Assembly: GCA_032718475.1 (NCBI GenBank)
Contig: JAUCBJ010007299.1
Span: 34,381-98,380, forward strand
DNA from: Nemertoderma westbladi
Lineage: Eukaryota > Xenacoelomorpha > Nemertodermatida > Nemertodermatidae
Length of the DNA stretch: 64,000 bases
Direction of reading: 5' to 3'
This document shows positions 11,624-24,170 of this stretch, piece after piece; within the stretch, counting starts at the first letter, position 1; each line of letters starts with the position of its first letter. A model generated the notes under the pieces. It was given only the letters and a program-made list of their open reading frames with translations. It was not told where the DNA came from and did not search any database. Position numbers and translations under genes: made by a program.

Positions 11624-12030
11624 AATGTTATCGTATTGATAACTCAATGATTGGGATGAGTTAATAACTCTATTGTTTTGTTGTTTATAGATTTTATTTT
11701 TTGCTGTTGTATCGTATTTGGTCTATTAATTGTTAATGTTGTTTTTATACTGTTGTATCGTATTTGGTCTATTAATTGGTAATGGTGTTGAAAATAATGG
11801 TATATCACCCTTAATTTTAGATATTTGTGATTTGTGCGGTCTGCAACATTATGACAGTGACTAAGGATGCATTTTGCAAGTGTGGTACCATGTATTCTCG
11901 ACTTTTCTTGTGAGATAATATTAATTACCCTTCCACCCACCTTTATATATCCCTCAATCTCAAAAATCAATATAATAATAATTATACAGAAACATATGGG
12001 TGAAGCCACAGACCATTGACCAAATGACCA
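11624..12030. other. Short non-coding stretch with a diverged duplication
   Basis: TGTTGTATCGTATTTGGTCT occurs twice (about 11704 and 11753), each followed by ATTAATTG. This would be the 3' UTR of the 201-aa ORF if that is transcribed. No clear AATAAA was seen. Confidence 0.4.
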
Positions 12031-13000
12031 TGCATTGCCAGCCTGCTCCACAGCATATCAACTGCGACCACTCACGGTCACCCATGTTACTCTACAATAT
12101 GCATTGCCAGCCTGCTCCACAGCCTATCAACTGCGACCACTCACGGTCACCCATGTTACTCCACAATATGCATTGCCAGCCTGCTCCATAGCATATCAAC
12201 TTCGATCACTCACGGTCACCCATGTTACTCCTCAATATACATTGCCAGCCTGCTCCACAGCATATCAACTGGGATCACTCACGGTCACCCATGTTACTCC
12301 ACAATATGCATTGCCAGCCTGCTCCACAACATATCAACTGCGATCACTCACGGTCACCCATGTTACTCCTCAATATACATTGCCAGCCTGCTCCACAACA
12401 TATCAACTGCGATCACTCACGGTCACCCATGTTACTCCTCAATATACATTGCCAGCCTGCTCCACAACATATCAACTGCGATTACTCACGGTCACCCATG
12501 TTACTCCACAATATACATTGCCAGCCTGCTCCACAGCATATCAACTGCGATCACTCACGGTCACCCATGTTACTCCTCAATATACATTGCCAGCCTGCTC
12601 CACAGCATATCAACTGGGATCACTCAAGGTCACCCATGTTACTCCACAATATGCATTGCCAGCCTGCTCCACAACATATCAACTGCGACCACTCACGGTC
12701 ACCCATGTTACTCCACAATATGCATTGCCAGCCTGCTCCACAGCATATCAACTGCGATCACTCACGGTCACCCATGTTACTCCACAATATGCATTGCCAG
12801 CCTGCTCCACAACATATCAACTGCGACCACTCACGGTCACCCATGTTACTCCACAATATGCATTGCCAGCCTGCTCCACAGCATATAAACTGCGATCACT
12901 CACGGTCACCCATGTTACTCCACAATATGCATTGCCAGCCTGCTCCGCAATGTATAAACTGTGATCACTCTCGATCATCCATGTTACTCCACAATTCTCA
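12031..13000. repeat. 69-bp minisatellite, about 14 copies
   Basis: Tandem 69-bp units starting GCATTGCCAGCCTGCTCCAC and containing ACTCACGGTCACCCATGTTA. Variation is concentrated at a few sites (GCATATC/ACATATC, GCGACC/GCGATC, ACAATATGC/TCAATATAC). Because 69 is a multiple of 3, two + strand frames stay open for 276-309 codons and a minus frame is partly open. The last copy (from about 12935) is degenerate. This is satellite DNA rather than a gene on present evidence. Confidence 0.9.
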
Positions 13001-14065
13001 TCTGCATTATCTAGACTATAGAATGTTTCAACAGACATTAACGGAATATTAATGGATGACCAGAACGTTTCTTCTCACCAGCCGAGTGCCTATAGAACAA
13101 GATCATGCATAGCCAGATCAGGTGTCAAGTCTCATACATTTTCGTACATGTAGAGTGGTGCTGCAATAATACTACCGAGATTGCACAATGCCTTCTTAGT
13201 TAGTTAAATGAGCTATTTTTTACCATGAACCTTGTGTAACATTCTTGTGTATGTAGCATCAAGCTTTTATCTAACTTGATAGTTAATTAAAATATTTTTA
13301 ATTCATTCAATTTTAATTCATCCTGTTGTTGCCCAAACTAACATTTAAAAATGTTAAATTTTGTTTTTTAATAAAAAAAAAACAGATTTGGGTACCTTCC
13401 TCTGTATGGAGAATGTGGTTGGGGTTCATATATGTCAACTTCAGTTATACATTTGTGGTGCCTAGATCCCTGCACTCTTCTGTACCAAAATGACTAAATT
13501 TCAGGAATATTAGTAGCTTTGAAGAACACTCAATTTTGAAAAAACTCTATGCACCCTATTGTTATCATTGAAATTAAATTAAATGAAGAGTCCTCCGTCG
13601 CTATTGGCATGGGTGTGTTTATGCTTTCTGGTGTCTTTCGTTTGATTTCTGTAAGACCCCTCGACCACGATGACTAAAAATGCAATTTTGAAATAAGGTC
13701 AATTTCATGTAAAAAATATGCAAACAACATTAAAAAGTGTAATATGTGGATTTGAAATAATAAATGAACCTAGTTTGAAAAACTGAGAGTGAGAATGTCA
13801 TAATTTACATTGCCGTATTATTTATGTATTTTGTGTATTTAAAAAAAAATAATAGAAATCTAGAAACCTAGTTGAATATTTCCCCATCAAATATTTTATT
13901 AGTTTATATATTTGTGTTTCTGTCATAGTAAGTCTGCCTACGGTAGGTAAATCTGTTTATAAATAATGTTAATGTATGCAGCAGATGGAGCATTTTCCTT
14001 GATTCTAATAATAATAAAATATAGATCGAATGCGTTTTTAATGTGAGTCACTTATTTTACTTCCC
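13001..14065. other. AT-rich stretch with no recognised gene
   Basis: No usable ORF. The segment 13160-13235 resembles 6815-6875 (GAGATTG.ACAA ... CCATGAACCT.GTG), indicating an old dispersed repeat. Confidence 0.4.
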
Positions 14066-14186
14066 TCTCCTCTACAGGCAGTCAGTCAAGTTGGGATCTA
14101 AATTCCCTCTATAAGTATAAAAGAAACTGTTTCTTTTATAAGTTTAGAGGGAATTTAGACCCCAACCTGACTGCCTGAAGAGGAGA
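14066..14186. repeat. Imperfect foldback of about 58-bp arms
   Basis: Left arm 14066-14126 (TCTCCTCTACAGGCAGTCAG...) pairs with right arm 14130-14186 (...CTGACTGCCTGAAGAGGAGA) with few mismatches and an apex AAAGAAACTGTTTCTTT. It resembles a small foldback/MITE; a precursor-microRNA-like transcript is possible but unsupported. Confidence 0.75.
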
Positions 14187-14264
14187 GAGAACTGATAATG
14201 TATGACGAGGGTAATAAATAAGCCAATGACGACAGCGACTAAATTTAATACGTAGAGAACTACA

Positions 14265-14612
14265 ATGAACCCCGACTTGGAACCACACCCCATTTACTCC
14301 TGTTTAAATCCGCTTATCCCCGATTACAACAGAAAACATTTCACTAAATTGCGTCTAATGTCCCACAGACTTAAGTTTAAAACGGGTCGTTGGAGTCGCA
14401 TCCCTCCTGAGCTACGTATCTGCTGCTGTAACACGAACCTAGTACAAGACGAGCCTCACGTACTATTATTTTGTCACCTGACGGATGATATACGAATAGA
14501 ATACGGACTAAAATGTAATAGTTTGATAGACTTGTTTAAAGAAACGTACAGTACACCGTTACTACTATGTAAATTTATTGAAGCAGTATTAAACGTTTAT
14601 TCGAATAATTAA
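14265..14612 (+). mobile_element. C-terminal fragment of a LINE-type ORF (zf-RVT-like)
   Basis: A 115-codon ORF with the pattern R-x-x-x-x-KLRLMSHRLKFKTGRW-x-x-IP-x-x-x-R-x-C, followed by QDEPHVLLFC. This Cys/His layout (ICCCN...DEPH...FC) is usual in the zinc-binding tail downstream of reverse transcriptase in non-LTR retroelements. The reverse transcriptase itself is not next to it. Read as a decayed retroelement tail rather than a host gene. Confidence 0.5.
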
Positions 14613-16330
14613 TTAATAAGAAATAATAATATTAGTAAGTGTTATTTATTTTATATTTACTTAGTTTGTGCAAAAATTATACTGATTATATTAATATTGC
14701 TGTTTGTTGCGATTGTATTACATTATTATTAGGCTATACTGTAGTGTGCAAAATATGATTTGGCGGAAATTAAAGCTGAACGGGCCAGTAAACCGTTCAC
14801 TACTAAAAAACTACTATGTTTCAAATAATTCCCTGAAGTCGGCTTGTCAACGTTGAGAAACTTATCAACTGTTATATTGTCTTTTATTATTAATATTGTT
14901 AGCTTTTACAGTACCAACTTCGATTAATATGTCAATCGAATCGAATCGAATTAAGATTCCCAAGAAAATTAAAAATTAAATTCAAAATAAAAAATATTAC
15001 TTTAAAGGATCTCAAAAGCGCACCAGACACTCAATATAATTGAGTCTGGTGCAATCTATCTCCTACTTAATATGGACCAAGTATATATATCCATTCATTA
15101 TATCGGGTCAATAACAGCAGATGAACAGAATTATATGGGAATGTTATAGATCGTGCACCACACCACCACTTCTGAGTATCTTATCGAGTTAAGGATACGG
15201 TATCAAATGAAAGTGTGCTACATAAGGGGGCAAGTTTATAACTTTATACAGAAATTTGGTAATGGAGGTCCATCTGCAATAATGAATCGGCTTAAATATG
15301 CGAAACAAGTTGAGAATATTGTAAATTATAAAAGGAGGATATACTGTTCTACACAGAATGTTTAGTACAATCTTTTTGAATTAGTAGTACTGCAACTTCT
15401 TAGAAAAATTATCAGTCATCGAAATGTCCATATATATTTAGTATCTCGTGAAACAATCACTAATTGTAAAGCTGTTGTTCGGTATTCAAGGGGCAAATCG
15501 ATGTTTATGTTCTATGATATCACATTAGTATTGCAGAATTATTATTTGTCACTTGAATAGCATATTGTTGCACTATGATGGACAGTGAAACCTATTATAC
15601 CACTCTTATTTTCTACATGAATTCAAGGATGCTACGTTTCATGATGACTTTTGGCAGTACATGAGAACTGAGTTTCTCATGTTTTTAGATTAAGCGAAAG
15701 TAAATATAGTTTCCGATTGTGAGTACAAGTTAGACAATTTATTGTTTTGCTAATAGTTGTTATATATATATATTGCTTACAACCATTTAAAACGTAATTT
15801 GCTTTTACATATGAAATCTAGCCGGTCATTCGCAAATGAACAACTAGATGAGGCCAAATGGATTTACAATACTGGCAAATTAACATTGTAGTATATTTCC
15901 GTTAGAAACCAAATATTTGGAAATGGAAACAGTCGTTTTGGTTTAATAACAAGGATTTACAGGAATACTTATTCACACATTATTTGCAGTCAAGAATTGT
16001 AGAGGTTGCTTCTTGTGTTCTAGTGAAGTAACGAATCATAAACAATGCTTCAGAGAGATCCAATGCAGTATTGCATCGGTTTACAGTGTGTCATGTGTGC
16101 CTTATAGATCATTGGTGAAATAAGGTGGTTTCCTAAAGGGGGGTTCTCTGATTGTGTAACATTTCTATGTTGCAACAAGTGTTGCACTGATGGAGTGAAT
16201 CAGCATGCATTCTTATCTTTCCTGTGTAAATTAATGCCAGTCTCCATCGCTCCTCAACATCATCATGGGTCTACATACAGCAATAGTGTCAACCGAAATT
16301 CCGTCCATCTTCAGGATTTTATCTTTGGTA
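14613..16330. other. Non-coding stretch
   Basis: Small unconvincing ORFs only (for example 15153-15365). A short inverted repeat around 15020-15055 (CCAGACTCAATATAATTGAGTCTGG) is a near-perfect palindrome. Nothing else assignable. Confidence 0.4.
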
Positions 16331-16600
16331 TGGTAATGGATTGTTTTCGGCTGGGACCCAATTCCAGAACCAAACTGGAAAGCTGTAGACACATACTGGA
16401 CCTAGTGGTCACAAGTCACAGGTAACATTATGTTTCGTAAGAACTACAGGAGATCTATACATGACTGTACAGGATTTTCTCTTCACACCTTCACCAGTGA
16501 TCATCGTCTGATTGTGGCGAAGAATAAGACTTAGTCTCCGCGCTAGCAGAACTTGCCATGATTGGTCCTCTCTATTGCAACAGCCCAGTGTCATATCCAG
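16331..16600 (+). mobile_element. LINE endonuclease-end fragment
   Basis: Forward-strand pieces read TSDHRLIVAKNK and, after a frame change, RIRLSLRASR. This matches the usual end of a LINE apurinic endonuclease domain (SDHRL-VAK-RLSLRAS). Upstream, WDPIPEPNWKAVDTYW may be the preceding HPRS...DY region. Stops and frameshifts break it. Confidence 0.45.
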
Positions 16601-17186
16601 CTCCACACTAGAGCTGAGCAACAGGTATACTGTTACTATTTGCGGTGAATACTTGCGAATATTAAATACTATTTGCAGTGAATACTTGCGAATATTAAAT
16701 ACTGTTTGTGGTAAATACTTATATTTAAGTTTTAATTGCTCTTATCGAACAATAATATCCATTAGATATACAGATTTTGTTAAATCATTGTTGTTATTAA
16801 ATTACTTATATTTCAGTTTCAATTATTGTTTTCGAAAAATAAAACCTATTTAGATTAGACTTTGTAAAATTGTATTATTTATAAATTAGGTTATCACTGT
16901 TGTATGAACAGACATAAGAACATGGGAGATCAGAACCACAACACCCCCCCCCCCCCCCCCCACCCATCAATTTGATGAATATAATTTGGCGAATTCAAGT
17001 ATAAATTATTAGAGTTTCCAGCTTTAGATTGAAATCAACTTTTGCGAAGATGATGTGAATTCCATAATACACATAAATTATCTAGTTCTCTTTGTACCCA
17101 AATATACAAATCGTATTATCTCTATAATGCATAAGATTTTTTGTATCAATGTAGCCATCAATGTCCAGTATTTCAAAGTGTTTAAG
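16601..17186. other. Non-coding stretch with a short duplication and a poly-C run
   Basis: A 36-bp segment around TGAATACTTGCGAATATTAA is tandemly duplicated (about 16640-16710). A poly-C tract lies near 16944-16961. Confidence 0.5.
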
Positions 17187-17934
17187 GGATAGTTATAAAC
17201 CCCGAAAATACCGAAAAAGACTAAATTATTAACGAAAATATCGAAATTATATAACTTCAAATAAAATCTCAATTTCCAGTGAGATCGGTATTATTAGAAG
17301 GCACACTTTACGTTTCGACCCTAAAATTTAATACCAAATACTGTCTCTGCTGATTGGTTATTAGGGGTAATCCAATGATGGCAAAACACCACAAGATGGC
17401 GCTCAAATTAGGACAGCGCAGTCAGAGTGTAGGCCTACTGCATTGCGACTGCTGCACAGTAGCACAGTAGCTCTGTGTAGTTACGTTCACCATTCAGCCT
17501 GTTCACATCGTCACTTGCCTGGCAGTCACTGTACAGTGTACACCTGTAACGCGGAGGTACCGTACGCCGTAATGCATATGCAGTGTTGGGTTAGGGTACC
17601 GGCTGACCGGACCGGTTCCCTTAACTTTATCCCTTCAGGCTGTGACATGCTTGTAATACACTAGAACACTGATCAGCTGATGCTGAATTGATTAATCCAA
17701 GCCGCCATTGGTCAACACCCAACAACCAACTAGCAGACAGTATTTGGTATTAAATTTCTTTTAAGGTCGAAAATGGGGCGAAATTTTCGGATTTTATTAA
17801 TTAAAAACTGTAAAGTGTGCCTTCTAATAATATCGATCTTACTGAAAAGCGAGATTTTGTAGATTGTTTAATAATTTCGATAGTTTCGTTGATAATTTCG
17901 CCTTTGTCGATATTTTCGGGTTTTATAACTATCC
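17187..17934. mobile_element. Mutator-like foldback element with 9-bp target duplication
   Basis: A non-autonomous element of 748 bp. The ends are inverted: GGATAGTTATAAA at 17187 and its complement ending at 17934. Similarity continues inward for about 190 bp per arm, including TTAGAAGGCACACTTTAC (left) and GTAAAGTGTGCCTTCTAA (right), and AATACTGTCT/AGACAGTATT. The flanks GTGTTTAAG (17178-17186) and GTGTGTAAG (17935-17943) form a 9-bp target duplication with one mismatch. Long TIRs plus a 9-bp duplication point to the Mutator superfamily. No transposase inside. Confidence 0.75.
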
Positions 17935-18185
17935 GTGTGTAAGTTATTGATACATTCCCAGTTGTATCTGTGTTCTATTCGTTACCAGAATAAACGGTAG
18001 GTACTTCAGTACTTAATAAGCCATATATTTTCCTGTCTCAACACAACACAACAGCTACCGGTAGAAGATAGTCAGTCCATACAATACTGATAAGTTACCA
18101 ATAGTAACAGTATAGAGTTAGATACAGTACAGATCCCATCACCTTCTTTTCTTTCTGAGTTTAAAACATCAGGTTAAAACTGAAA
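17935..18185. other. Short gap between the Mutator-like element and Ty3/Gypsy pol
   Basis: May include the 3' end or LTR of the minus-strand Ty3/Gypsy element, but no LTR boundary could be defined. Confidence 0.3.
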
Positions 18186-20760
18186 CTAAACTTTGAATCT
18201 AACCACGGATTTTATCTCTCCGCAACTGCGTCGCAAAATAGGTTTAAGAATCGAACGAGTAATAACACGTTTTACAGGTAATACTGGAACTGGAGGTGTG
18301 AGTATCTCGTGATTTAAAGGAGTCACTGATTCGACTCGGCGATGCAAGAAACGACGTAATATGCGACCGGATGGGAGTTTGACTTGGTAGTCCCGGTGTT
18401 GTCCCTTCTCCACTATCACACCAGTCCTCGACCATAGTTTCGACCGTTTGTTTTGAATAACGACCTTTGTCCCAACCTCAAGTTCTGATAGAGTTCTTGC
18501 CGTGCGATCATAACGAAGTTTTGCTAACTTTGACGCACGCCACACAGTTTCGTCTGCTTTGTCAGCATTTACCTGCCAATTTTTATCAAAGGCACGGTGG
18601 TGCATTGGTACGCTGGATCGCATTGGATGACCATATACGATTTCACTAGGAGAATGGCTATCCTCCGTGGGGTATTCCTAAGTTCTAATAGTCCTTGAAG
18701 GAATTTTTTGGTATCGATTCTTCTAGCATCAGCCTTTCCAACAAGTTGCTTCAATATCTGCACCGTTACTTCGGTGTGGCCATTTGATTGACTATATTCG
18801 GGAGAGGATAGTACCAATTCCACATTCCAAAAGAAAAGAAAATCTCGGAAAACTTTTGAATCAAATTGAGGCCCGCCATATGTCCCGTAGTCCCAAAAAT
18901 ATAAAATATTTACGAATCTTCGTCCCAACCTGCAAAGAAGTAGGATCATCACGCCATTGCGTGACAAATGGAAAGCCTGATAGCCTATTGAGTAGATACG
19001 TTTTACCCCCGAAGTAAAATAGATCCGCTGAAACGGGTTCAAAAATTCTGGAGGGGATAGGCTCTGATACTAAGGGCTCTTTGATGTTGCTAGGCAACCG
19101 ATATTGACAATTTTCACATGATTCTACAGTTTGTTTGATTTCATTATCAATTCCAGGCCAATAAACCGATTGTTGCGCTCGTCGTTTCGTATGCTCTATT
19201 CCCTGATGAGAGGAATGTAGGTGTTTCAAAACATCAGCCCAACAGCCTTTGGAATTATTATACGTTGACCTATAATGACCACGCCGTCCTCAACTGATAA
19301 CTCATTCCACATTTTTTTTACTTGCTGCACGAAATAATTATCACTTTCAGGTGTTTGAAAATCTTTCTCAATTGCATTTATCAATACTTGATAATCACTA
19401 TCCTCTCTAGCAACAATCTTGAATTGTTCTAGAATTGGGTCTTTATAATATTTATTTTCTTTCTTAGGTTTGGAAAATTCATCATTAATATTGTCAACAG
19501 CTGTTTGAAACACAGCTGTGGCCACATCTACTGGGAATTCGTCATCGTCGACGTCATCACTGTGTGGGTCGAAAACTGGGGCCCTGGATATTGCATCTGC
19601 AATGCAATTATCTTTGCCTTCTTTCCACTCAAGAGTATAATTGTAAGCAGACAATTTCATTTTGTAGTTCAATATTCTAACATTATCGATCATGTCGTAG
19701 GTGTATTTTTCATAATAGGAAGTAAAGGGCGGTGGTTTACTACCACAGTAAAATGCTGTAAACCCTGTAGATACAACCGACATTATGTTTATTGCCCATT
19801 GTATCCCAAGACATTCAAGTTCAATAACAGCATATCAACTCGCAATCTCGCAAAAATCGGGACCCGCATTGGACCAATCTAAAATCGTCATCTGTTTTAC
19901 GTTTTTGCAACAGCGAAAAACCTAGTCCGCCAGGTTTCTTTGCGGCGTCCGTTTCCAGTTTAATCTCTGCCGTTTTATCAAAATTCGCTAACAAAGGGAG
20001 TGTCACAAGAGCTAACTTAACGTTTTTGAAAGCAATCTCGTGCACCGGGGTTCAAACCAACACATTCTTTACTTTCAATATATCACGTAGTGCAATATAT
20101 CACATAGTGGACTAGCCATTGCAAACTAATTTTTCGAGTAAATTGTGATAGCTGTTGAACTAAACCTAAGAAAGATATGAGCTCCATACTATTGGTAGGG
20201 GATGGGAAGTCTGCTATAGCACTGACCTTGTCAGGGTCCGCATTTATACCATTAGCCGATATTAAATAACCACCGAATTTCACTTATTATGCCCCAACTT
20301 GAATTTCTTTGGATTTATTGTAATATCAAATTTTGCGCATCGTTCTAGAATATCACATACTAAATTTATGTGAGTTTTAAAGTTGCTACTAGCCAGAACC
20401 ATGCCGTCTGCTAGTCTATAGGTTTCTTCAGTTAGACCTGTTAATGCCATATCAATGCACAAATTATACGCATCACCCGTGGTAATGTAACCCTTGGGAG
20501 CACGGTTATACACAAATCTACCCCATGGTGTAATAAAACACGTGAGGTCACGAGCCTCTGTGGCCAAAAGGGGATCTGCCAATACGCCGTTTTGGCATCC
20601 AGGGTGCTAAAATAATTGCAATCTGGAGGGATTTCGGCCAGCACCTCACTGGGAGAAGTACTGGGGAGAACAACTCTTTTTACTTGACGATTTAAATTAG
20701 TCAAGTCGACACAGATTCTAAGGCTGCCATCATATATATCCGTATAAGGAATCGTGGACA
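18186..20760 (-). pseudogene. Ty3/Gypsy retrotransposon pol, decayed
   Basis: Minus-strand pol remnant spread over several frames. From high to low coordinates: RT (DLTNLNRQVKR, FSTLDAKTAYWQIPF, FITPWGRFVYNRAPKG); the catalytic box, here YRLADGMVLAS; connection (GGYLISANGINADPDKV); an RNase H region (LETDAAKKPGGLGFSLLQ, YTLEWKEGKDNCIADAISRA); the integrase zinc-binding region (HLHSSHQGIEHT...CENCQ); the integrase core (SADLFYF, GGPQFDSKVF, SPEYSQSNGHTE); and the C-terminal fold (GTKVVIQNKRSKLW). The usual second Asp of the RT YxDD box is Gly, and at least five frame breaks are present, so the copy is dead. Gag, protease and clear LTRs are missing; the 5' end is truncated near 20760. Confidence 0.9.
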
Positions 20761-21633
20761 GCCAACAGGAATTTAATGAAATAAATAATTATCTAACTAG
20801 ACATCTCAAACTTGTATTTTTCAGAAGTGGGTGCAAAATTTGGTGCTAGCACCAAATTTTGAACCACCGAACACCAACAAATATATCAATTGATTGTTTC
20901 ACATTGTTTCTTGCGTTATACGGGTTTGTAAGGGTTCTGAATTCAATGGAATATGTAAATATATGAATGGAATTGAAAAGTTGAAAATATGAAAAATAAA
21001 TTTATATAATTTAATGTTGGCCAGTAATCTACCAAGTTTCTAAACGGATTGTAAATAACAAAGTTGGGGAAAATGTTCTCTTTCAGACATTTTGCCCCCT
21101 ATCAACAGACTGGAGAAACGCAGACTGGTAGGTCCTTCTAAACTTATGATCAGGTATATATATCTGCAAAGTGTCAGTTACAACAGACTGAGTCTGATGG
21201 TGCAACTGCTGAAATAGGCCTACAGTAATACAGTTTCTTGCCAGTTGACCAGCAATTTGGCCGAAAACGACTACAGAATAGCCCAATTTGACCACAACTA
21301 CGCATTCACCAAGGGCTTACTCCACTCCACAGGCATCTGGGCTGGGCAATACGTAAAATTACCTTCGAGATAATGACGGTTCATGCTCACGTGCTTACGA
21401 CGATATGCATCAAATAGACGTGCAAGATAGTGACAAAATAAGCCCCAATCTGTAGAGTGACAGACTACAGGACTACAGGTCTACCTCGACCTCACGCAAA
21501 CAATAAACGTGCAAAATAACACCCGGAGACAGTGACAGCTGTCTGCATCGTGTTATTACGCATCGAATAAGCCACAAAGCAAGGAATGAGAGCGAAATCT
21601 GACGACGTGAATCGATGGACATACATACTGACA
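20761..21633. other. Non-coding stretch
   Basis: A short palindrome (AATTTGGTGCTAGCACCAAATT, about 20846-20867) is visible. No gene found. Confidence 0.4.
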
Positions 21634-23594
21634 GCGGATCGGAGCTCCGGCCTCCGGCTCCGGCTCCGGCCATTTTGGCACCTCCGGCTCCTGCTCCGGC
21701 TCCGGTAAAAATATTGCCGGAGTTAATTTTTTAATAAAGTATTATATTTCGTGCGGGTTTGACTAAATACGCCACCGACAACCACCGACACCTTTCGCAT
21801 ACCACCGACAACCACCGACAACAAAAGACACAAACCGACACAAACCGACAGGTAAAATCACAAACCGACAGTATACTGACAACTTCGGCAATGTTAGTAA
21901 ACTATTTCAGTACATGATTATACAATTTTTATTTCCAGTCCTAATATTTATAACAAATTATACCCAGTAAAAAATCCCCATGCGTAACGCATTAGTGCCA
22001 CATACAACATTCGTAAAAGGCTGAAAGGTGCGTGGAATGTTATTTAAGATTCGTGAAGCCTTCGTCTGTGGTTCGTCAGTCCGAATAATTTAGGTAACGA
22101 ATGCGTATAGTATTCGTATCGCATGTGAGATTTCACTTGTCAGTTGTCAATATATTCGACTCGATTCGTGGCTCATCATTTGTGGCACATGTGATACGAA
22201 TGCTTGGAAGCATTCGTATAAAGCAGTATCGCAAAAAATAATTCGTGGTTCATTCGTTCGTGGCACATCATGCATAGCTGATAGCCGCGCCACGCTTAAA
22301 ATTATTCGTGGTCCATTCTTGATGTGACGCATGCGATACGCGTGCAAAGCATTCTCAATTAGAGTACATACTGTAATTTGGCCAATCACAATTCGGCAAA
22401 TAATCGAACATGGTGTTATTTAGTTAGTATCGTTCAAAGGCGCTTTGAAAGCTTATGTAAACCTGTTCCCTTTACCAACATGCTTTATATAATATCTAGA
22501 GGTAATGTACTGCAGGCTAGGTGAGATAAATAAAATGACAACATAAAACTACTGCAGTAGGCTAACTTACTGACTTAGGGAACTACAGTATGTATGTAGG
22601 CACCGACCCCCCCCCCCCCCCCCCCCCCCCCTGCACCCGTAGTTATACATATTTGTAGTATTAGTAGTCATATTTGGACTGGAAATAAAAATTGTATAAT
22701 CATGTACTGAACTGCTGAAATAGTTTACCTAACATTGCCGAAGTTGTCGGTTTGTGATTTTACCTGTCGGTTTGTGTCGGTTTTGTGTCTTTTGTTGTCG
22801 GTGGTTGTCGGTGGTATGCGAAAGGTGTCGGTGGTTGTCGGTGGCGTATTTAGTCAAACCCATTTCGTGCATATTCTAATCTGAACAATTATTTAACACT
22901 ATAAGTACTGAAGTACCTACTGTACAGCTATAGTACAGCTTCAATATCAAGTATAATCTGATAATACTGCAGTATTTACTTAAAGTCAATGACTGACTGT
23001 ACTGCAGTACTGGTACTGGCCAGCTGGCTGACTAGCAGACTATTACTGTATTACAGTTACAGATAGGCCTGTAGGCCCTACTTTAAAAAATTGTAAATGC
23101 TATGATTGTACACTGTCAGACTGTACCACTGCACACTGCAGCCATTTACTGCTGTCATGCCAGCAGCCAGCATACTGTACTGCAGTACTGGTACACGTAC
23201 GGTAGGCTACCTACAGTACACACCTCTACCACAGTCAGACAGTTAGCGAGTTAGGTACTGTAGGTAATTTTTAGCCGTCAGCGTCAGGCCGTCGCCGTCA
23301 GTATCAGGCCGTTGCCGTCAGCGTCAGGCCGTCTGTCCGTGATAAATTAATTAGGCCTACTTAAATTTTAAATTGAAAATTCGTAAATCTATAAATTATG
23401 AAATTAATTAGACCTACAGTATGATTGATTATGAGCGATTGGCGAATGATAACCATACTTTATTTTTTTTTTAAATAAATAATTAAATTTTTAAATTTTT
23501 TGAAAAACTCCGGCTCCTGCTCCGGCTCCGGCCAAATTGTCCAACTCCGGCTCCTGCTCCGGCTCCGGCCAAATCCCAACTCCGATCGAGCCCT
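21634..23594. mobile_element. hAT-like non-autonomous element (host of a nested element)
   Basis: Both ends carry arrays of the CTCCGGCTCC motif in inverse sense (21640-21715 and 23507-23590). The right end reads CCGATCGAGCCCT; the left reads GCGGATCGGAGCTCC. Flanks TACTGACA (21626-21633) and AACTGACA (23595-23602) form an 8-bp duplication with one mismatch, as expected for hAT. No transposase. A Mutator-like element lies inside (21755-22861). The 5' terminus looks slightly eroded, so the exact left base is inferred. Confidence 0.55.
21755..22861. mobile_element. Mutator-like element with perfect 9-bp target duplication
   Basis: A 1107-bp element. Termini GGGTTTGACTAAATACGCC (21755) and GGCGTATTTAGTCAAACCC (ending 22861) are perfect inverted repeats. 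Similarity runs inward for about 200 bp and includes CCACCGACAACC repeats. It is flanked on both sides by ATTTCGTGC (21746-21754 and 22862-22870), an exact 9-bp duplication typical of Mutator-type insertion. It contains ATTCGTGG-rich internal repeats (22040-22330) and a poly-C tract (about 22609-22631) but no transposase ORF. Confidence 0.85.
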
Positions 23595-23874
23595 AACTGA
23601 CATACATACAAACTGAGCAGATTTATATATATTAGATTAGATTGGATATATTTTTTTTGGCGCTGGGCTCTGCTAACTTAATTAAAAAACTACCTTCATT
23701 ATGCAGAGCAATATTATATGTGAGTGGTGGTGGTAGCATAGGGCCTAACTTCTAAGGTCAATTGGTTATGTAACATTACTGTACCGTAAATTTTGTTACT
23801 GCCAACATCTGGCTTTCATATTGTATTAATAACAAGTGAACAAACAGTAGGCCTATGCAGAAAATGAAATAAAA

Positions 23875-24170
23875 TACTTTCGAAAAAAAATGAAAAAATA
23901 CTTACTTTTGAAAAAAAATGAAAAAAATACTTACTTTTGAAAAAAAATACTTACTTCTTTTGAAAAAATGAAAAAAATACTTAATTAAAAAAAAAAATGA
24001 TAAAAATACTTACTTTTTCGAAAAAAATGAAAAAAAATACCGGTACTTACTTTTTCGAAAAAAAGGGAAAAAATACTTTAAAAAAAAATGAAAAAACTAC
24101 TTATTTTCGAAGAAAAAAATTAAAAAAATTCTTACTTTCGAAAAAAATGAAATGACTCGAAAAAGTAGTA
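23875..24170. repeat. A-rich tandem repeat (period about 28 bp)
   Basis: About ten diverged units of the form ATACTTACTTTTGAAAAAAA followed by TGAAAAAA. Unit length varies with the A-tract length. Confidence 0.75.

Noticed and set aside
12035-13052. 276- and 309-codon ORFs over the 69-bp array
   Set aside because: Two overlapping + frames are equally open and there is no recognisable start context. A repeat artefact unless transcripts show otherwise.
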